64,000 nucleotides of DNA, taken from contig CALJHC010000012.1 of NCBI GenBank assembly GCA_938075415.1, positions 1 to 64,000 on the forward strand. The letters run 5' to 3'. The DNA is from an uncultured Rubripirellula sp. GTDB lineage: Bacteria; Planctomycetota; Planctomycetia; Pirellulales; Pirellulaceae. Shown one piece after another: positions 39,164 through 49,483 of this stretch. The notes beneath the pieces are model-generated. The model saw nothing but the letters and a program-made list of their open reading frames with translations, had not been told where the DNA came from and did no database searches. Every line of letters begins with the position of its first letter. Within the stretch, counting starts at the first letter, position 1. Position numbers and translations under genes: made by a program.

Positions 39164-39738
39164 AACAAACGGCCTAATCCGAACAGAAAGAACCCGACGC
39201 GTCGTTCGTCACTGCTTAGGCCTGACTTCAAAATTCATTGGCTGGCGATCGCAGCTACGTAGCCCGTCCGCATCGTTCATGCCTTAGCTGCAGACTGAGC
39301 GTGACTCATCACGCCTCTTCACAACACTACCTATCACTATAAATCCTCGCTTGATGCGCAGCGATTTTGCAGACACTGATCCAAACGCCCCTGGTCTTGA
39401 TTTCAAATCACATTGATTCCGTAAACAGTTTCAATAAGCACAGAAAATCAATCGAATTCCAACGCTGATGCAAACGGAAAGCCCTTGCCCTCATCAGCCA
39501 AGCCACTGCGGTGCGTGAACCGAGAAGTGAAGTGTAGTTGCCAGCAACGTCAACTTCCAACAATGTCGACTTCCAGAACGTCGACTTCAGAAACGTTAAA
39601 GCGACTGGGATCATGTCGTGAATCCGGCTCGGGCAGCCAAAACCAGACGACAACACATCCGGGTGTTAAGTTGCAGTAGATTCAGCCGCTGCATATTCAG
39701 CCGCTTCTTATTCAACGGTAAGTGCAACCAAGAAAAGA
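39164..39738. other. Convergent intergenic region with tandem repeat
   Basis: A 575 bp gap between metF and the TraB-like gene. It holds the three-unit repeat at 39545-39595 and no gene. Confidence 0.5.
39545..39595. repeat. Tandem repeat, about 16 bp x 3 (imperfect)
   Basis: Three diverged copies around the core (A)ACGTCGACTTCCA(G/A)A, with the first reading AACGTCAACTTCCAAC. Intergenic. Confidence 0.75.
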
Positions 39739-40707
39739 CTAGTTACGAGTCAGGTCCCAGGCATCAAGCCAATCAATTTTCACTTCAACCATTTCAAAAT
39801 CCACCTCGAGACGATGGGCCATATCCGACAAGTGTCCGGCACCGTAGAAAACCGCGATCTTTTTCTTGCCCTTGTTCAATTCATCCTTCAAAACCTCAAA
39901 CGCCTTTGCATTACGTCCCTTGATCAGGGTGTTCTCACCATTGGCATCATCAAACCCGGCAGTCACCGTCTCAACATCCACCAATTGACGTGCCATGGAA
40001 CGTTTCATCAACTTGGAGCGATTAGGACTGAACAACGCCAACAGCATCGAAGCATCACCGCCTGTCTTCGCCGAGGAAGCCAAGCCTGCCCCCATCATCC
40101 TCGCCACCATTTTCGCGATGCTATCCCCCCGCCTCTCCATATCAACGGCGAACTCATCGGGACTCATGTCCGCATGACGAAAGTTATCCGCCAAGTAATC
40201 TATTTTTTCTAATTGGTATTCGAGGTTTAGCATGTCCTTCATGCCTGTTTGCATCGACGCCAGAAATGAGCGTCGTTGCTCCAAGTCTTGAGGACGGATT
40301 CGAGTACCATCCGGCGCTACCAATTCGTAAAGGACACTGTCATAAGATTGGAGCCGCTCATTGAGCGTCTCGTAATACTCTGCCTCGCCGATATGAACCA
40401 CACCTACTAGATCAACCATTCGCCCAGCATATGGCGTACCCTCTCGCCCACGAAAGGTTGCCGTGGCCGTCTGCAACGCACTGGCTTGGCCCTTGTCGTC
40501 CACGACACGAACGTACAACTCGACTTCAGCCGGTTTTTCGCCTGCCGCCTCTGAGCCTCCCCCAACTTTTCTATCGGGCTCCGAAGAATTATCGCGAAAT
40601 GCTTCAGCGGTCGTGTCTTGCCCCAGAGCAGACCGATGTGCACAGACAGAACCGAAGGCAATGCAAAAGAAAACAACAAAGAGGCGCGGATGAATTTGCG
40701 GTCGCAT
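39739..40707 (-). CDS. Exported TraB/GumN-like protein
   Basis: About 322 residues. A signal peptide (LFVVFFCIAFGSVCAHRSALG) is followed by a TraB/GumN-like domain: VDLVGVVHIGEAEYYETLNE (the GxxH and Glu pattern), YELVAPDGTRI, and near the end KKIAVFYGAGHLSDMAHRLE. Proteins of this family have a metalloprotease-like fold (related to Tiki) with activity proven for few members. The start at ATG 40707 follows GGAATGA. Function here unknown. Confidence 0.85.
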   Translation of the reverse strand: MRPQIHPRLFVVFFCIAFGSVCAHRSALGQDTTAEAFRDNSSEPDRKVGGGSEAAGEKPAEVELYVRVVDDKGQASALQTATATFRGREGTPYAGRMVDLVGVVHIGEAEYYETLNERLQSYDSVLYELVAPDGTRIRPQDLEQRRSFLASMQTGMKDMLNLEYQLEKIDYLADNFRHADMSPDEFAVDMERRGDSIAKMVARMMGAGLASSAKTGGDASMLLALFSPNRSKLMKRSMARQLVDVETVTAGFDDANGENTLIKGRNAKAFEVLKDELNKGKKKIAVFYGAGHLSDMAHRLEVDFEMVEVKIDWLDAWDLTRN

Positions 40708-41241
40708 GAAATCATTCCATTTCATAATGCCGTAACTAATGGGGTAAGAGAACAACGATAATAGCTCTCGTATTCGCCCGAGACAATTGGTGAGAAAACC
40801 AACCGAGCATCAATCCCAAAAAAACTCAAAACTTATCTATTTTCGACCAAGTAAATACCGAGCAAACTGCGCATAGGATTATGGGTCCTTCGATGCACTG
40901 ATTGCCGCTGTATTTCGTCCAGCCATTTCGTGACGATTCAAGTGGGTCTCCAGCAACCAATCCACTGACCAAAAACAGCTTCCTGAAAGAATTCAAAGCA
41001 GATTTAATTGGAGCCCCGCAGATCTACGGGTTTGGTTTTGCCGCTCAGAACCGTAACCGGTCAACTGCCCCTGAGCGAAAAGGGGCTTAACTAGATTCAA
41101 ACCGTCGCAACTTTTTTCCGCTTATCAAAACACAGAGAATTTTTTCCCGAGGAACTTGAGGAAGTTATTGAAAAGAGGTGGCGGGTCACAGCAGTGAAAT
41201 CTACTTCCTAACATTGAAGCGGATACGTTCCGAAAGGCTTC
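40708..41241. other. Intergenic, no gene seen
   Basis: A 534 bp region upstream of the TraB-like gene. A GCCCCT-N8-AGGGGC hairpin lies at 41067-41086, without a T tract. Confidence 0.45.
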
Positions 41242-41445
41242 ATGCCTACCAGACAGCCTGAGAATTCCCCCACCGATCCTGCTAAGAACGCACTCCACGC
41301 CAATCCGCCCGAACTCGTTTCGACTTGGCAAATTCAACTTGAACAATTTTCTCGTCGCCTTGAAGAGTTGGCGAGATCCACCGCGCACGGGGCGATCGTC
41401 GCCACAATCGCTGGAAGTCTGCTTTCCCTGCTCTATTTGCCGTAG
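41242..41445 (+). CDS. Small single-span membrane protein, hypothetical
   Basis: 67 residues. The Pro/Asn-rich first 25 residues lead into an amphipathic helix (WQIQLEQFSRRLEELARS) and one hydrophobic C-terminal helix (GAIVATIAGSLLSLLYL). AAAGG lies about 5 bp before the ATG. The composition suggests a real tail-anchored peptide, but no family is recognised and the ORF could be chance. A longer open frame on the opposite strand (41125-41721) looks less protein-like. Confidence 0.42.
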   Translation: MPTRQPENSPTDPAKNALHANPPELVSTWQIQLEQFSRRLEELARSTAHGAIVATIAGSLLSLLYLP

Positions 41446-42110
41446 CGTTTGGGAAGAACAGTCAACGATTTTGACTTTCCAGCGATTGTGGACGACTGGT
41501 CCTAGTTTAGGGTAACGGTCGGTCAAATTGAACCAATTCTTTTCGTAGCCTTGCCAAGCATCAAGGTCATTTTGCTGCGGCGTCATTTTGTTGCGGCCTG
41601 CAGAATCAAGGCCCCACACCGACATCGCCATTGCTCCCAGCGGTCGAAAGACCGAATGCATCCCGTGTCGACCTCGCCTTTCACCACGATGGTCAAGTTC
41701 TCTGGTGATCGCTGGCACCAAACACCAACCTGCAACAATGCAATGAGTGTGCCTTTGCCCTTACGCCTATCCGAGATCATAGCCGTAATAGTCTTTCATC
41801 TTTCCGCCCCGACACCCGCATCGAGCATCACTCCCCTTCTGCATGACACCGCTGGGGTTACCAAGAGGGGCCTGACACTTCAGTTGCCATTGAAACGTGG
41901 CACCGACCACCAAAAGGCTCAGACGATCCCATCGCCATGATACGACACAACAAAAAAGCTGCTACGACAGCACCCCCGCATTGGTGCCAAAACATCACAC
42001 CGACATTCAACGCAACCAATGGGACAAAAAAAATGCTTCTCACCAAAAAGGGACAAGCATTCTCTAATAGTGGCGCTGAAGTTCACACGGTCAGATCTGC
42101 GAAGTAACTC
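41446..42110. other. Intergenic, no gene seen
   Basis: A 665 bp gene-free stretch between the small membrane ORF and the 3' end of the secreted protein gene. No repeat or terminator was found. Confidence 0.45.
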
Positions 42111-43112
42111 TCAACGTTTAGCTGATTCCAATGTGGCTAGTCTTCCGGTCGGCCGAACGACGAATACTTTTGGATCGTCGACCACGAAAGCGGTGCTCCA
42201 ACGACGGCCATCATCCGCACTGCAGATATTGAAAAAGAAAGTTCGAAAACGCTCGGCTTTGTAGCCGTAGGGAAACTGACTTGTGAGATAGTCATCTTCG
42301 GTTAGATCATCGACTCCCGGTGCTGCGTAATAGTGCACCATTCCATCAGGTGTCACACTCATTCCAAGAGTCCACCATCCGGTGGTACCGATCTGCGGGC
42401 CCTTAAAATCTCCACCACGCTGATTACCGCGGATACGCAAATAGGCGTAGTCATGCTCCTTGCCCGAACGTGCCTTACTTTCGAACTCGATAAACATCCC
42501 GGGCCAATAAATCTCGTTTCCCATCTCCCGGATGGTGCGAGTAAAAATGCCGAAGCCAACTTCGTTGTCAACCATCGCAGTGGTTTCCAAAGCGAGCCGA
42601 AATCCAAAATGCGGACCGCTACGCTCTTCCCATTCGGAAACGGGTGGTAGAAAAACTCTTGTGGTGACGCTGGGAACCTCTGCCACATCAAGCTGTCGCC
42701 GTAGGCGATACTGGACATTGGCGACGAAATCATCTTGCTTCATCACGCGACTTGGCTTGTCCGGGATGCCTGTCAATTTGGAGCGAAGCAGCAAAGCACC
42801 TTCGCTTCCCTCCAGACCACCAGCCGGCGTCTCGACACGTTTCACAACGTCAGGATGCCCGCGTTTAATCCCCTCGTACCAACGACCGTTGGTGCTGCGC
42901 CCCATCGGTCCGTTCTGCTCCTCATCGATATCCTCGGTGCTCTTGGGATCTCGGCGCATATAATTCCAAGATGCGTCCTCAAAATCGTCGGCAACACCGA
43001 CGATCTCACTGCCGGTACCGGGAACAACGGGTCGCTGGGCCCAAGAGAGTTGTGATCCGATAGCGATCACGACCATTCCAGCGATGAAAAATCGGCTTGA
43101 AGTATTACGCAT
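42111..43112 (-). CDS. Secreted protein of unknown function
   Basis: 333 residues from the ATG at 43112, which begins a normal signal peptide (FFIAGMVVIAIGSQLSWA). The mature part is rich in aromatic and charged residues (DDFEDASWNYMRRDP, NGRWYEGIKRGHPDVVKR, EIYWPGMFIEFESKARSG) and looks like a beta-sandwich of the concanavalin/LamG kind, but I cannot assign a family. The longer frame to 43307 has no protein-like extension. AGGGAAGC lies upstream of the chosen start. Confidence 0.8.
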   Translation of the reverse strand: MRNTSSRFFIAGMVVIAIGSQLSWAQRPVVPGTGSEIVGVADDFEDASWNYMRRDPKSTEDIDEEQNGPMGRSTNGRWYEGIKRGHPDVVKRVETPAGGLEGSEGALLLRSKLTGIPDKPSRVMKQDDFVANVQYRLRRQLDVAEVPSVTTRVFLPPVSEWEERSGPHFGFRLALETTAMVDNEVGFGIFTRTIREMGNEIYWPGMFIEFESKARSGKEHDYAYLRIRGNQRGGDFKGPQIGTTGWWTLGMSVTPDGMVHYYAAPGVDDLTEDDYLTSQFPYGYKAERFRTFFFNICSADDGRRWSTAFVVDDPKVFVVRPTGRLATLESAKR

Positions 43113-43781
43113 GACTAAAGCTGTGCTTCCCTGATCAGAGATTCCACCAAATTTCCGATGAAGAAACGTCGTGCGTCCACCTAACGACAACGTCCTCCGC
43201 CCTCCGATCGTTTCAATCGGCAAAGTCGGCACAAACCCTTCAACCAAACCACCGCTTCCTGCCGAGAAAATTGCGACGAAACTCTGAATTGGCACTTCCA
43301 GTGCCATATGCGTCCCCGACTACACAACCTCGGCTCCCCCCAATTGCAAATTTGATGATCAAGACTCACCTGCCTTCAACCCTAGCGTTGGACAGGCGTC
43401 TTGAGAAACGAAGAGATTCTCAACCCCAAACTGCCGAGGACTGCTGCTATCAAATAGTCAGTTGAACCAAATGGCTCCAAGGGACTCTTGACGGCCCGAC
43501 TGGAAAACTCCTCGTTTCGCCCAGCCCTACCTTGCCGCTAGCAAGGATTACCCCTGAGTGCAGTTCCCAGCATTAACGTTGCCCGAGCAAAAGACGAACG
43601 CTTTGGACACCGTCCGCGTCCGGCTAACGACTGGATTTAGCGAGCGACCCATCTGGAGGCAAAACGAGGACCGTCGGTCGAGTAATCTCGTGAATCCTAA
43701 CAGGTTGACGTCACCATTCTGTTGCAACGAAGGACAAAGTGGGTCATTTCCCATCGTTGTCGCCCCTGAGCATTGCAGTTG
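43113..43781. other. Intergenic, no gene seen
   Basis: A 669 bp region between the end of the vWA cassette and the secreted protein gene. No repeat, terminator or RNA was recognised. Confidence 0.45.
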
Positions 43782-46598
43782 TCAGGCAAGACGATGCAGC
43801 CGTCTTACTATCCATTCCATCGAGAGCAGGCCAGCAAACAACCACATTAAAACGGCATTTCGACGAAGCGAGAAAAGCTGGTCTGGACTTCCAGGCAAAA
43901 TGGAAACTTGGGGCTGTGGAACAATTCGCTCGAGCAGCGAATCCACCACACTCTGATTTGTGGTGGATGGATCAACGGCCAAGTATTGACCCGCAGTCAT
44001 TTTTGCGAGACGTTCGAGTAATTCATCGTTCCTTTGCGGGCGTTCCAGCTCCTGTGTTGGAAGACGTACCTGAACACTCTGCCGAAGCAATTGCTCGTTC
44101 AATGCATCACCAAAGGAAAGCCGGACTTCATGACTACCTGCTTCACGCACGACAAACTGCCCGCCATAAGTGCCCGGCCTTGGCTCACCTTGCAACGGCA
44201 GCAATTTCAGTACCTCGATCCTTCCATCTGGGGTGAGCAGATTTGCGTCTAACTGCGGGACATCCAAAGGCTCAAACTGTTCATCCGACAGCACCGCCCG
44301 CACCGCCACCGAATCACCGACCATCACCTTACTCGAATCCAGCAACAAGACTCCACGCGTACTATCCCTCAACAACCTTCCCTCACTGACCCATCTTGCC
44401 AGCTTCGTGAAATAACTCTGGAAGTATCGATCACCACCCCCACGCAAACGCCACATCTCACCGCTGGCTTGAAAATAGGTTCGTCCAGCACCGTAAAACT
44501 GGCTCGCCATGTAGACCGGAAGGGATCCACCTGTCTCGGTGGTCGGATCGGAGAAGTAAGCGTAAACCTTGCTACCCGGCTTCGCATCCTTGGTGTCGAT
44601 GTAATCATAGACGCCATCAAATTCCTGCCAGAGCTCAAGACTCGACTCGGCATCTCCATCAAGCCATAAGAATTCCGCTCGCCCTGCTTCATCCGTCAAA
44701 TCCAAAGGCCAGGCGTTCTCGCCACCCTGACGCCCCGAAGCAATCACGGCGCCCCGGGTGGAAAGACTGACCGGAAAGAAACCAGCAATTTTGGCCACCC
44801 GAGGATCCGTCCGCAGCCGAGTCCATTGCGGGTGGAAAACCGGTCCGGGGACCAGAATTAATCCGCCGGCTTGCTGCGATACCCACTGATCGAGCAAATC
44901 GAGTTGCTGCAAGTTCAATGCAGTCCAATCCGGATCAAACATGGCAATCACGTCATATTCAAACAGGCTTTGGGCATCCTTCGGAAAACCATCCAGAACG
45001 CGATTTGCATCCTGACTCATCCCCGGTTGGCCGGTCTGCAACCAAACGTCCAAATCAATCGAACTATCGCGATAGTAAAGGTTGCGAACAAAACGGTACT
45101 CACGTGTTGGCCCCCCCGCCACGGCAAGAACACGAAGCTTCTTGGCCACAACTTCATAGCGTGCACCGCGGAGATCATCCAGTGAATTCTGGTCCTCACT
45201 CGATGTCAGCAAGCGGATTGCCAGTCGCCGCCGTCCGACCGAATCGGGTTCCATCTCAAATCGCACGGGAAACAGGGTTCCATCGACCGGCACTTCGACA
45301 GTTTGCGTCTCAATGACGTCTCGCGGTGCAATAACCTGACCCTGAGAATCTATTTTTTCGTCAGCGGCACGGTCGAGCCCATCAAGCAACTCCACATCAA
45401 GGCGGACGCTCTGAGGGCCACTGGCTTGCAATGTTGCAGTGACCGAAAACTTATCTCCGGGATAAACCCGCTTGGGAACATCCAAATCCACCACACGGAC
45501 ATTCAGTGGCGGATCCCCACTGCCAAGTCCAATTGGGAAAAGCGATACCTCGTTGCGGCGGGCCGCCGACAAAGCGGCGTTGACATCACTGCCGCCATTG
45601 CTCTGACCATCAGTCAAAACGATTACCCCAGCTAATGTCGCGGGATCGTGACTTGTTAAAACAGTACTAATCGCATCGCCAATGCGACTTTGCGGCGCTG
45701 AAGCAGCAAGTTCAAGACTCCAGTCAACCGCCGCTCCAACCGGCGGCTCAACCAATGGATCCGTTCCGTTAGGGTTCATGTTCTCGGAGGATCCGGTTTC
45801 AACTTCACCAAGGATCAGAGCATTAAGAGAGCGATCCGTTTCAACCGCATAGACGGACCCTAAAACAAGGGTGCCAGCGATCAGGTTCACGGCGCTCCAA
45901 ACTAGCCACCACCCAACTGACGCTCCACGCCCGAACAAACCAATCACGAAGGAAAGGACCGAAAGAAACGCCCCTAAACAAATTAGCCCCGCACCAAAAC
46001 GCGCAAGTGGTGAAGGCGGTTCAGTCACACCGAATGTGCTCTCATCTTGATCGGCTGAAACGTCTTGCGAGCGATCAGTGCCGATCGATCCAGGGTCGGT
46101 TTCATCCGAAATTTCATCGGTCGTGCGAATCAGGCGGGGTTCCGATTCCTCTCCAAACGCGTAGACACTCAGACGGTGTTCCTGAGATAATTCTGCAACC
46201 AAATCAGAATCACCAACCATCTCCGCTACTCGATCGGATCGCGATGGCGAGGCTCCAGTTGATCCAGCCGGTAATGACATGCTCTGGCTGGTATCGACGA
46301 GAACTGCGACCTCACTGGGTAGTGTCAACGTCCTTTGCGAACGTCGCTGTAAGTCAGAAAAGATAAACAACAGGCTCAAGACGGAAACACACCTCAGGCA
46401 GATCAGCAATCTTCGCACCGGCTTGGAAAGCTCTGCTGCATCCCGCCGATAGAAACGAATCACCATGCTGAAAGCAAACAACGATCCGATCACCAACAAC
46501 GCCCACATCCACCATCCTTCGAGTGTCTGCAACCTCGCGAATTCGTAGACGATTTCGGTATCGGACGAGGTCATTTGCGCGATCACATTTGCGCTCAT
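43782..46598 (-). CDS. vWA-domain membrane protein, vWA fold interrupted by TM hairpin
   Basis: 938 residues. Two N-terminal helices (about 29-47 and 64-82) lead to a vWA start with an intact MIDAS motif (EVAVLVDTSQSM, DTSQS at 102-106) and a second strand (RLSVYAFGEES, about 142-152). Two hydrophobic helices at about 203-222 and 229-250 come next, and the vWA resumes with AGVIVLTDGQSNGG (about 323-336). Further on are a beta-rich region, a glutamine-amidotransferase-like unit (LRVLAVAGGPTREYRF and following) and a C-terminal helix (AVLMWLFAGLLSMEWIV). Its ATG overlaps the stop of the BatA-like gene (ATGA), so they are coupled. Probably an envelope component assembled by MoxR. Confidence 0.9.
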   Translation of the reverse strand: MSANVIAQMTSSDTEIVYEFARLQTLEGWWMWALLVIGSLFAFSMVIRFYRRDAAELSKPVRRLLICLRCVSVLSLLFIFSDLQRRSQRTLTLPSEVAVLVDTSQSMSLPAGSTGASPSRSDRVAEMVGDSDLVAELSQEHRLSVYAFGEESEPRLIRTTDEISDETDPGSIGTDRSQDVSADQDESTFGVTEPPSPLARFGAGLICLGAFLSVLSFVIGLFGRGASVGWWLVWSAVNLIAGTLVLGSVYAVETDRSLNALILGEVETGSSENMNPNGTDPLVEPPVGAAVDWSLELAASAPQSRIGDAISTVLTSHDPATLAGVIVLTDGQSNGGSDVNAALSAARRNEVSLFPIGLGSGDPPLNVRVVDLDVPKRVYPGDKFSVTATLQASGPQSVRLDVELLDGLDRAADEKIDSQGQVIAPRDVIETQTVEVPVDGTLFPVRFEMEPDSVGRRRLAIRLLTSSEDQNSLDDLRGARYEVVAKKLRVLAVAGGPTREYRFVRNLYYRDSSIDLDVWLQTGQPGMSQDANRVLDGFPKDAQSLFEYDVIAMFDPDWTALNLQQLDLLDQWVSQQAGGLILVPGPVFHPQWTRLRTDPRVAKIAGFFPVSLSTRGAVIASGRQGGENAWPLDLTDEAGRAEFLWLDGDAESSLELWQEFDGVYDYIDTKDAKPGSKVYAYFSDPTTETGGSLPVYMASQFYGAGRTYFQASGEMWRLRGGGDRYFQSYFTKLARWVSEGRLLRDSTRGVLLLDSSKVMVGDSVAVRAVLSDEQFEPLDVPQLDANLLTPDGRIEVLKLLPLQGEPRPGTYGGQFVVREAGSHEVRLSFGDALNEQLLRQSVQVRLPTQELERPQRNDELLERLAKMTAGQYLAVDPSTTNQSVVDSLLERIVPQPQVSILPGSPDQLFSLRRNAVLMWLFAGLLSMEWIVRRLHRLA

Positions 46599-49096
46599 CG
46601 AGAACCTCCCTGCGTTGCAGACGTCGATCGGAAACCCATCCCGACACTCTTACCCGTAGTGGTTTGTGTGGCAACGCTCTTCACGTGATAACTGGCCCAG
46701 TAGGCGAGTGCCTGTTCAATCGCCAAGAAGACACCCAGTATCAAAATCAACAGCAACGCCATCGAGGAACTTCCGGCGCTAATTGCCTCCTGGTTCCAGC
46801 TTCGTCGCTCGATAAACTGGACGTTAAGCGGCGTGAGTTGCTGCAAAACAACACCGTGGTCCACACGACTCAGTTCGCCATCACTGGGAAGAACAACGGA
46901 AGCCTCTGGTGTCACTCGAAACAGTCCATCAGTTCCCATGAATCCCCACTCAGCCAAACCAGGCTGCAGAACATCCTCCACATGTTCATCACCGCGAATG
47001 AGCATTTCGCTGGGATCCAATCGAAAAAGGAACCGATCCGAATCACTTGCCCGTTCCGCTTTCAGTTCTTCACCTTCCACCTGAAAAGGTATTCGCGGGA
47101 CAGCGATCGAGGGAGGCAAGAAGGTTGCTTGTCGCAAATTCGTGGAAGCATCGATACGTTTTTCATAGGCATCGTCGGCTAGCCGCGAGACCGGTGGTGA
47201 AGCCGCGCTCCACAACCAGGCATTTGCCTGCAGCAGAAACACAACAAACGATGGATCGCCCGGCCAGTTTGTCCATTGACCATTCAATCCCATCATCGCA
47301 GTCAAGATCCGACCACGCCCAAACTCGTGCTGCGTGAGAATCGGTAGACCATCCTCTCGGGTCAAAATCGTTGAAAAATCAGAAACGTAATCCAACTCAG
47401 GGGTCTCCGCCAAAGCCTCGCTTTCAAGTTGAAGCCCCCAACTTTTCGTCAAACCCACTAATGCCAAAACACCATCACCACCGGAGCGTAAAGGCCCAAG
47501 CAGATCAGAACCATCAGTAAATCGCAGGTCTCCCGGCGCCGAGTCGGCTCTTTCCTCAAGTGGAACTGGCTCAGTCAAAGGCGCCGGCAGCAGACGTCTC
47601 TGCCCCCCCAGCAGCGTCTGATTGTAGGATGATGCATCCACCTTGTCCCCAAGAAACCAACAAACACCGCCCCCGCGCCTCACGTACTCGCTTAATGCAT
47701 CGGCAGCGTTGTCACTAATTTCCTGCAAATCAATCAAGTAAACGGCGCGATATCCGCTCAGCGTTTCGTAATCAATGGAACGCAAAAACGAAGGCGGCTG
47801 CACCTCCGGTATCGCACCAACACTCACCTGACTTCCGGGGTTCAGCACCGAAGAAACGTGATATGCACCCCGAGTATCGACGTCACTGTCGATAATCAGA
47901 ACCCTTTCAGCCTTCGACAATGGAAGGGTGCAATAACGTCGATTGTCAATTGCCAACGCATCACTGGGAAGATCTGCCTGAATCGCATGCGTACCTGACT
48001 GGGCGACGTAGACTTGAAAAGTTTTGGTGATCTCCTCGCCGCCGGCAAGAGAATCAATCATCAACTCGGGCAATGTCTCAACCTCGCCGCTAACTGCAAC
48101 CGAGGGGTCAACTTGTCGTTGGGACTCAGGATATTGAATCACCCGAATGGTCACCGGCACATTTGCGACCGTTTTTTCGCTGAAGTTCTTGACGGTGACT
48201 CGAACCACAAGGGGAACACCCGCTACCCACACGTCTGGAGACGGAGAGAGTGCGGTAATCCCAAGGTTAACTGAGGGCTCTGCCGCGCAATCAACAAGCC
48301 GAATTTCCACATCGCCTCCAATTCCCTGCAGCGACTCAGCAATACGATCTGCGGAATTCCACTCGCGTTGCCTGAAGTCGCTAACGATGTAGAGGTACTT
48401 CTCGTCGGCTGGAGTCGAATCAATCAGCTCCGAGGCAAGATCAATGGCAGGAATCATGTCCACTGGCGTCGGAGACGCCGTGGTGGCCATCAAACGATTA
48501 ACCAACCTCGCATCCTCACTGATAGTTTGTGAGGAAAGATCGGCGGCAACATCCCCCGACTGACTTCCACCTCGAACAGACATCGCCGCCCGACTTGAAC
48601 GCATCACCGTTAATTGGTGTTCACCCTCTTGACCCGCAAGATTTCGGGTCAGGTCTTGTATGGTTGCCAATGCCCTTCGATAAGCCGAAGACACCCCACC
48701 CTCAACCGTCGCATCAGAATTTTCGCCCGCAATCGCAAAAACACCAACCTCACCATCCGCTCCGCCAACACTCTGGTCCCCCATCGAATAACTGTCATCC
48801 AAGATCACGACATGATGAGTCGTGCGTCCGCCGAGCACATCGAGCAACCCTCGACTGCCGGTCCAACCGCAAAGCAACGCAATCAAAATCAGAGCGATCG
48901 CCAATCGCGATAAGAGCAGCAACAGTTGCCTTAGACGGACCCATTTCTTTTGCTTGCGGTAACTCGCTAATAAAAAATCCATCGCCGCCCAACGTTGCCG
49001 TCGATGGCGAAGCATGTTGATCAGGTGCACCAAAAGTGGAACACCGACAAACAAAAAGCCGGCAGTGAGGGCAGGATATAGAAACAAAACTAACAA
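46595..49096 (-). CDS. BatA-like vWA membrane protein
   Basis: About 833 residues. The N-terminal region is the aerotolerance (BatA/DUF) type: FLYPALTAGFLFVGVPLLVH, INMLRHRRQRWAAMDFLLAS, a second helix LLLLLSRLAIALILIALLC. Next is a vWA domain with HHVVILDDSYSMGD (MIDAS). A large extracytoplasmic part follows and the end has one helix (SSMALLLILILGVFLAIEQ). No ATG fits; the start is a TTG at 49096, or TTG 49087, which gives MFLYPALTAG, closer to the family. Part of the MoxR cassette. Confidence 0.9.
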   Translation of the reverse strand: MLVLFLYPALTAGFLFVGVPLLVHLINMLRHRRQRWAAMDFLLASYRKQKKWVRLRQLLLLLSRLAIALILIALLCGWTGSRGLLDVLGGRTTHHVVILDDSYSMGDQSVGGADGEVGVFAIAGENSDATVEGGVSSAYRRALATIQDLTRNLAGQEGEHQLTVMRSSRAAMSVRGGSQSGDVAADLSSQTISEDARLVNRLMATTASPTPVDMIPAIDLASELIDSTPADEKYLYIVSDFRQREWNSADRIAESLQGIGGDVEIRLVDCAAEPSVNLGITALSPSPDVWVAGVPLVVRVTVKNFSEKTVANVPVTIRVIQYPESQRQVDPSVAVSGEVETLPELMIDSLAGGEEITKTFQVYVAQSGTHAIQADLPSDALAIDNRRYCTLPLSKAERVLIIDSDVDTRGAYHVSSVLNPGSQVSVGAIPEVQPPSFLRSIDYETLSGYRAVYLIDLQEISDNAADALSEYVRRGGGVCWFLGDKVDASSYNQTLLGGQRRLLPAPLTEPVPLEERADSAPGDLRFTDGSDLLGPLRSGGDGVLALVGLTKSWGLQLESEALAETPELDYVSDFSTILTREDGLPILTQHEFGRGRILTAMMGLNGQWTNWPGDPSFVVFLLQANAWLWSAASPPVSRLADDAYEKRIDASTNLRQATFLPPSIAVPRIPFQVEGEELKAERASDSDRFLFRLDPSEMLIRGDEHVEDVLQPGLAEWGFMGTDGLFRVTPEASVVLPSDGELSRVDHGVVLQQLTPLNVQFIERRSWNQEAISAGSSSMALLLILILGVFLAIEQALAYWASYHVKSVATQTTTGKSVGMGFRSTSATQGGSR

Positions 49097-49483
49097 CCAA
49101 ATATAGAATGAATCAGCGAGAATTAACGCTGGACTTTATCACCAGCCCCGGGGGTAAGACGCTCTGTAAATCACTCTGAACCAACCAATCTCAATAATAA
49201 AACCAAACTGAAAACAAGACATCACAGCAAAGCCAACGATTGCACAGCAAACTAGCGATTGCGAAAACCGATCCAACTCCACTTAATAACGCAAACCCAG
49301 TGAACGGTCAGTGAAGCTTGAACAGAAGTTGTTCGCCAACAAAATCCGAATGGCGAACAAATTCATTTCGACTAACGCCTCGCTTTGATTTGCATCATCA
49401 ATACCTTCCTGCGAAACCTTCCCTTCTTGCGTTCACACCTTTCAAAACCGTGTCCCGATTTCCATCTCGGAAGTCAGCAATCG
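49097..49483. other. Intergenic inside the MoxR cassette
   Basis: 387 bp between the DUF58 gene and the BatA-like gene, both minus strand. The other junctions of the cassette overlap, so this gap may carry a separate promoter; none is recognisable. No gene seen. Confidence 0.5.

Noticed and set aside
41067-41086. GCCCCT/AGGGGC hairpin as a terminator
   Set aside because: No T tract on either strand and no gene ends close to it.
41125-41721. 198-codon ORF on the minus strand
   Set aside because: Composition is irregular, it overlaps the more protein-like small plus-strand ORF, and no family features are visible.
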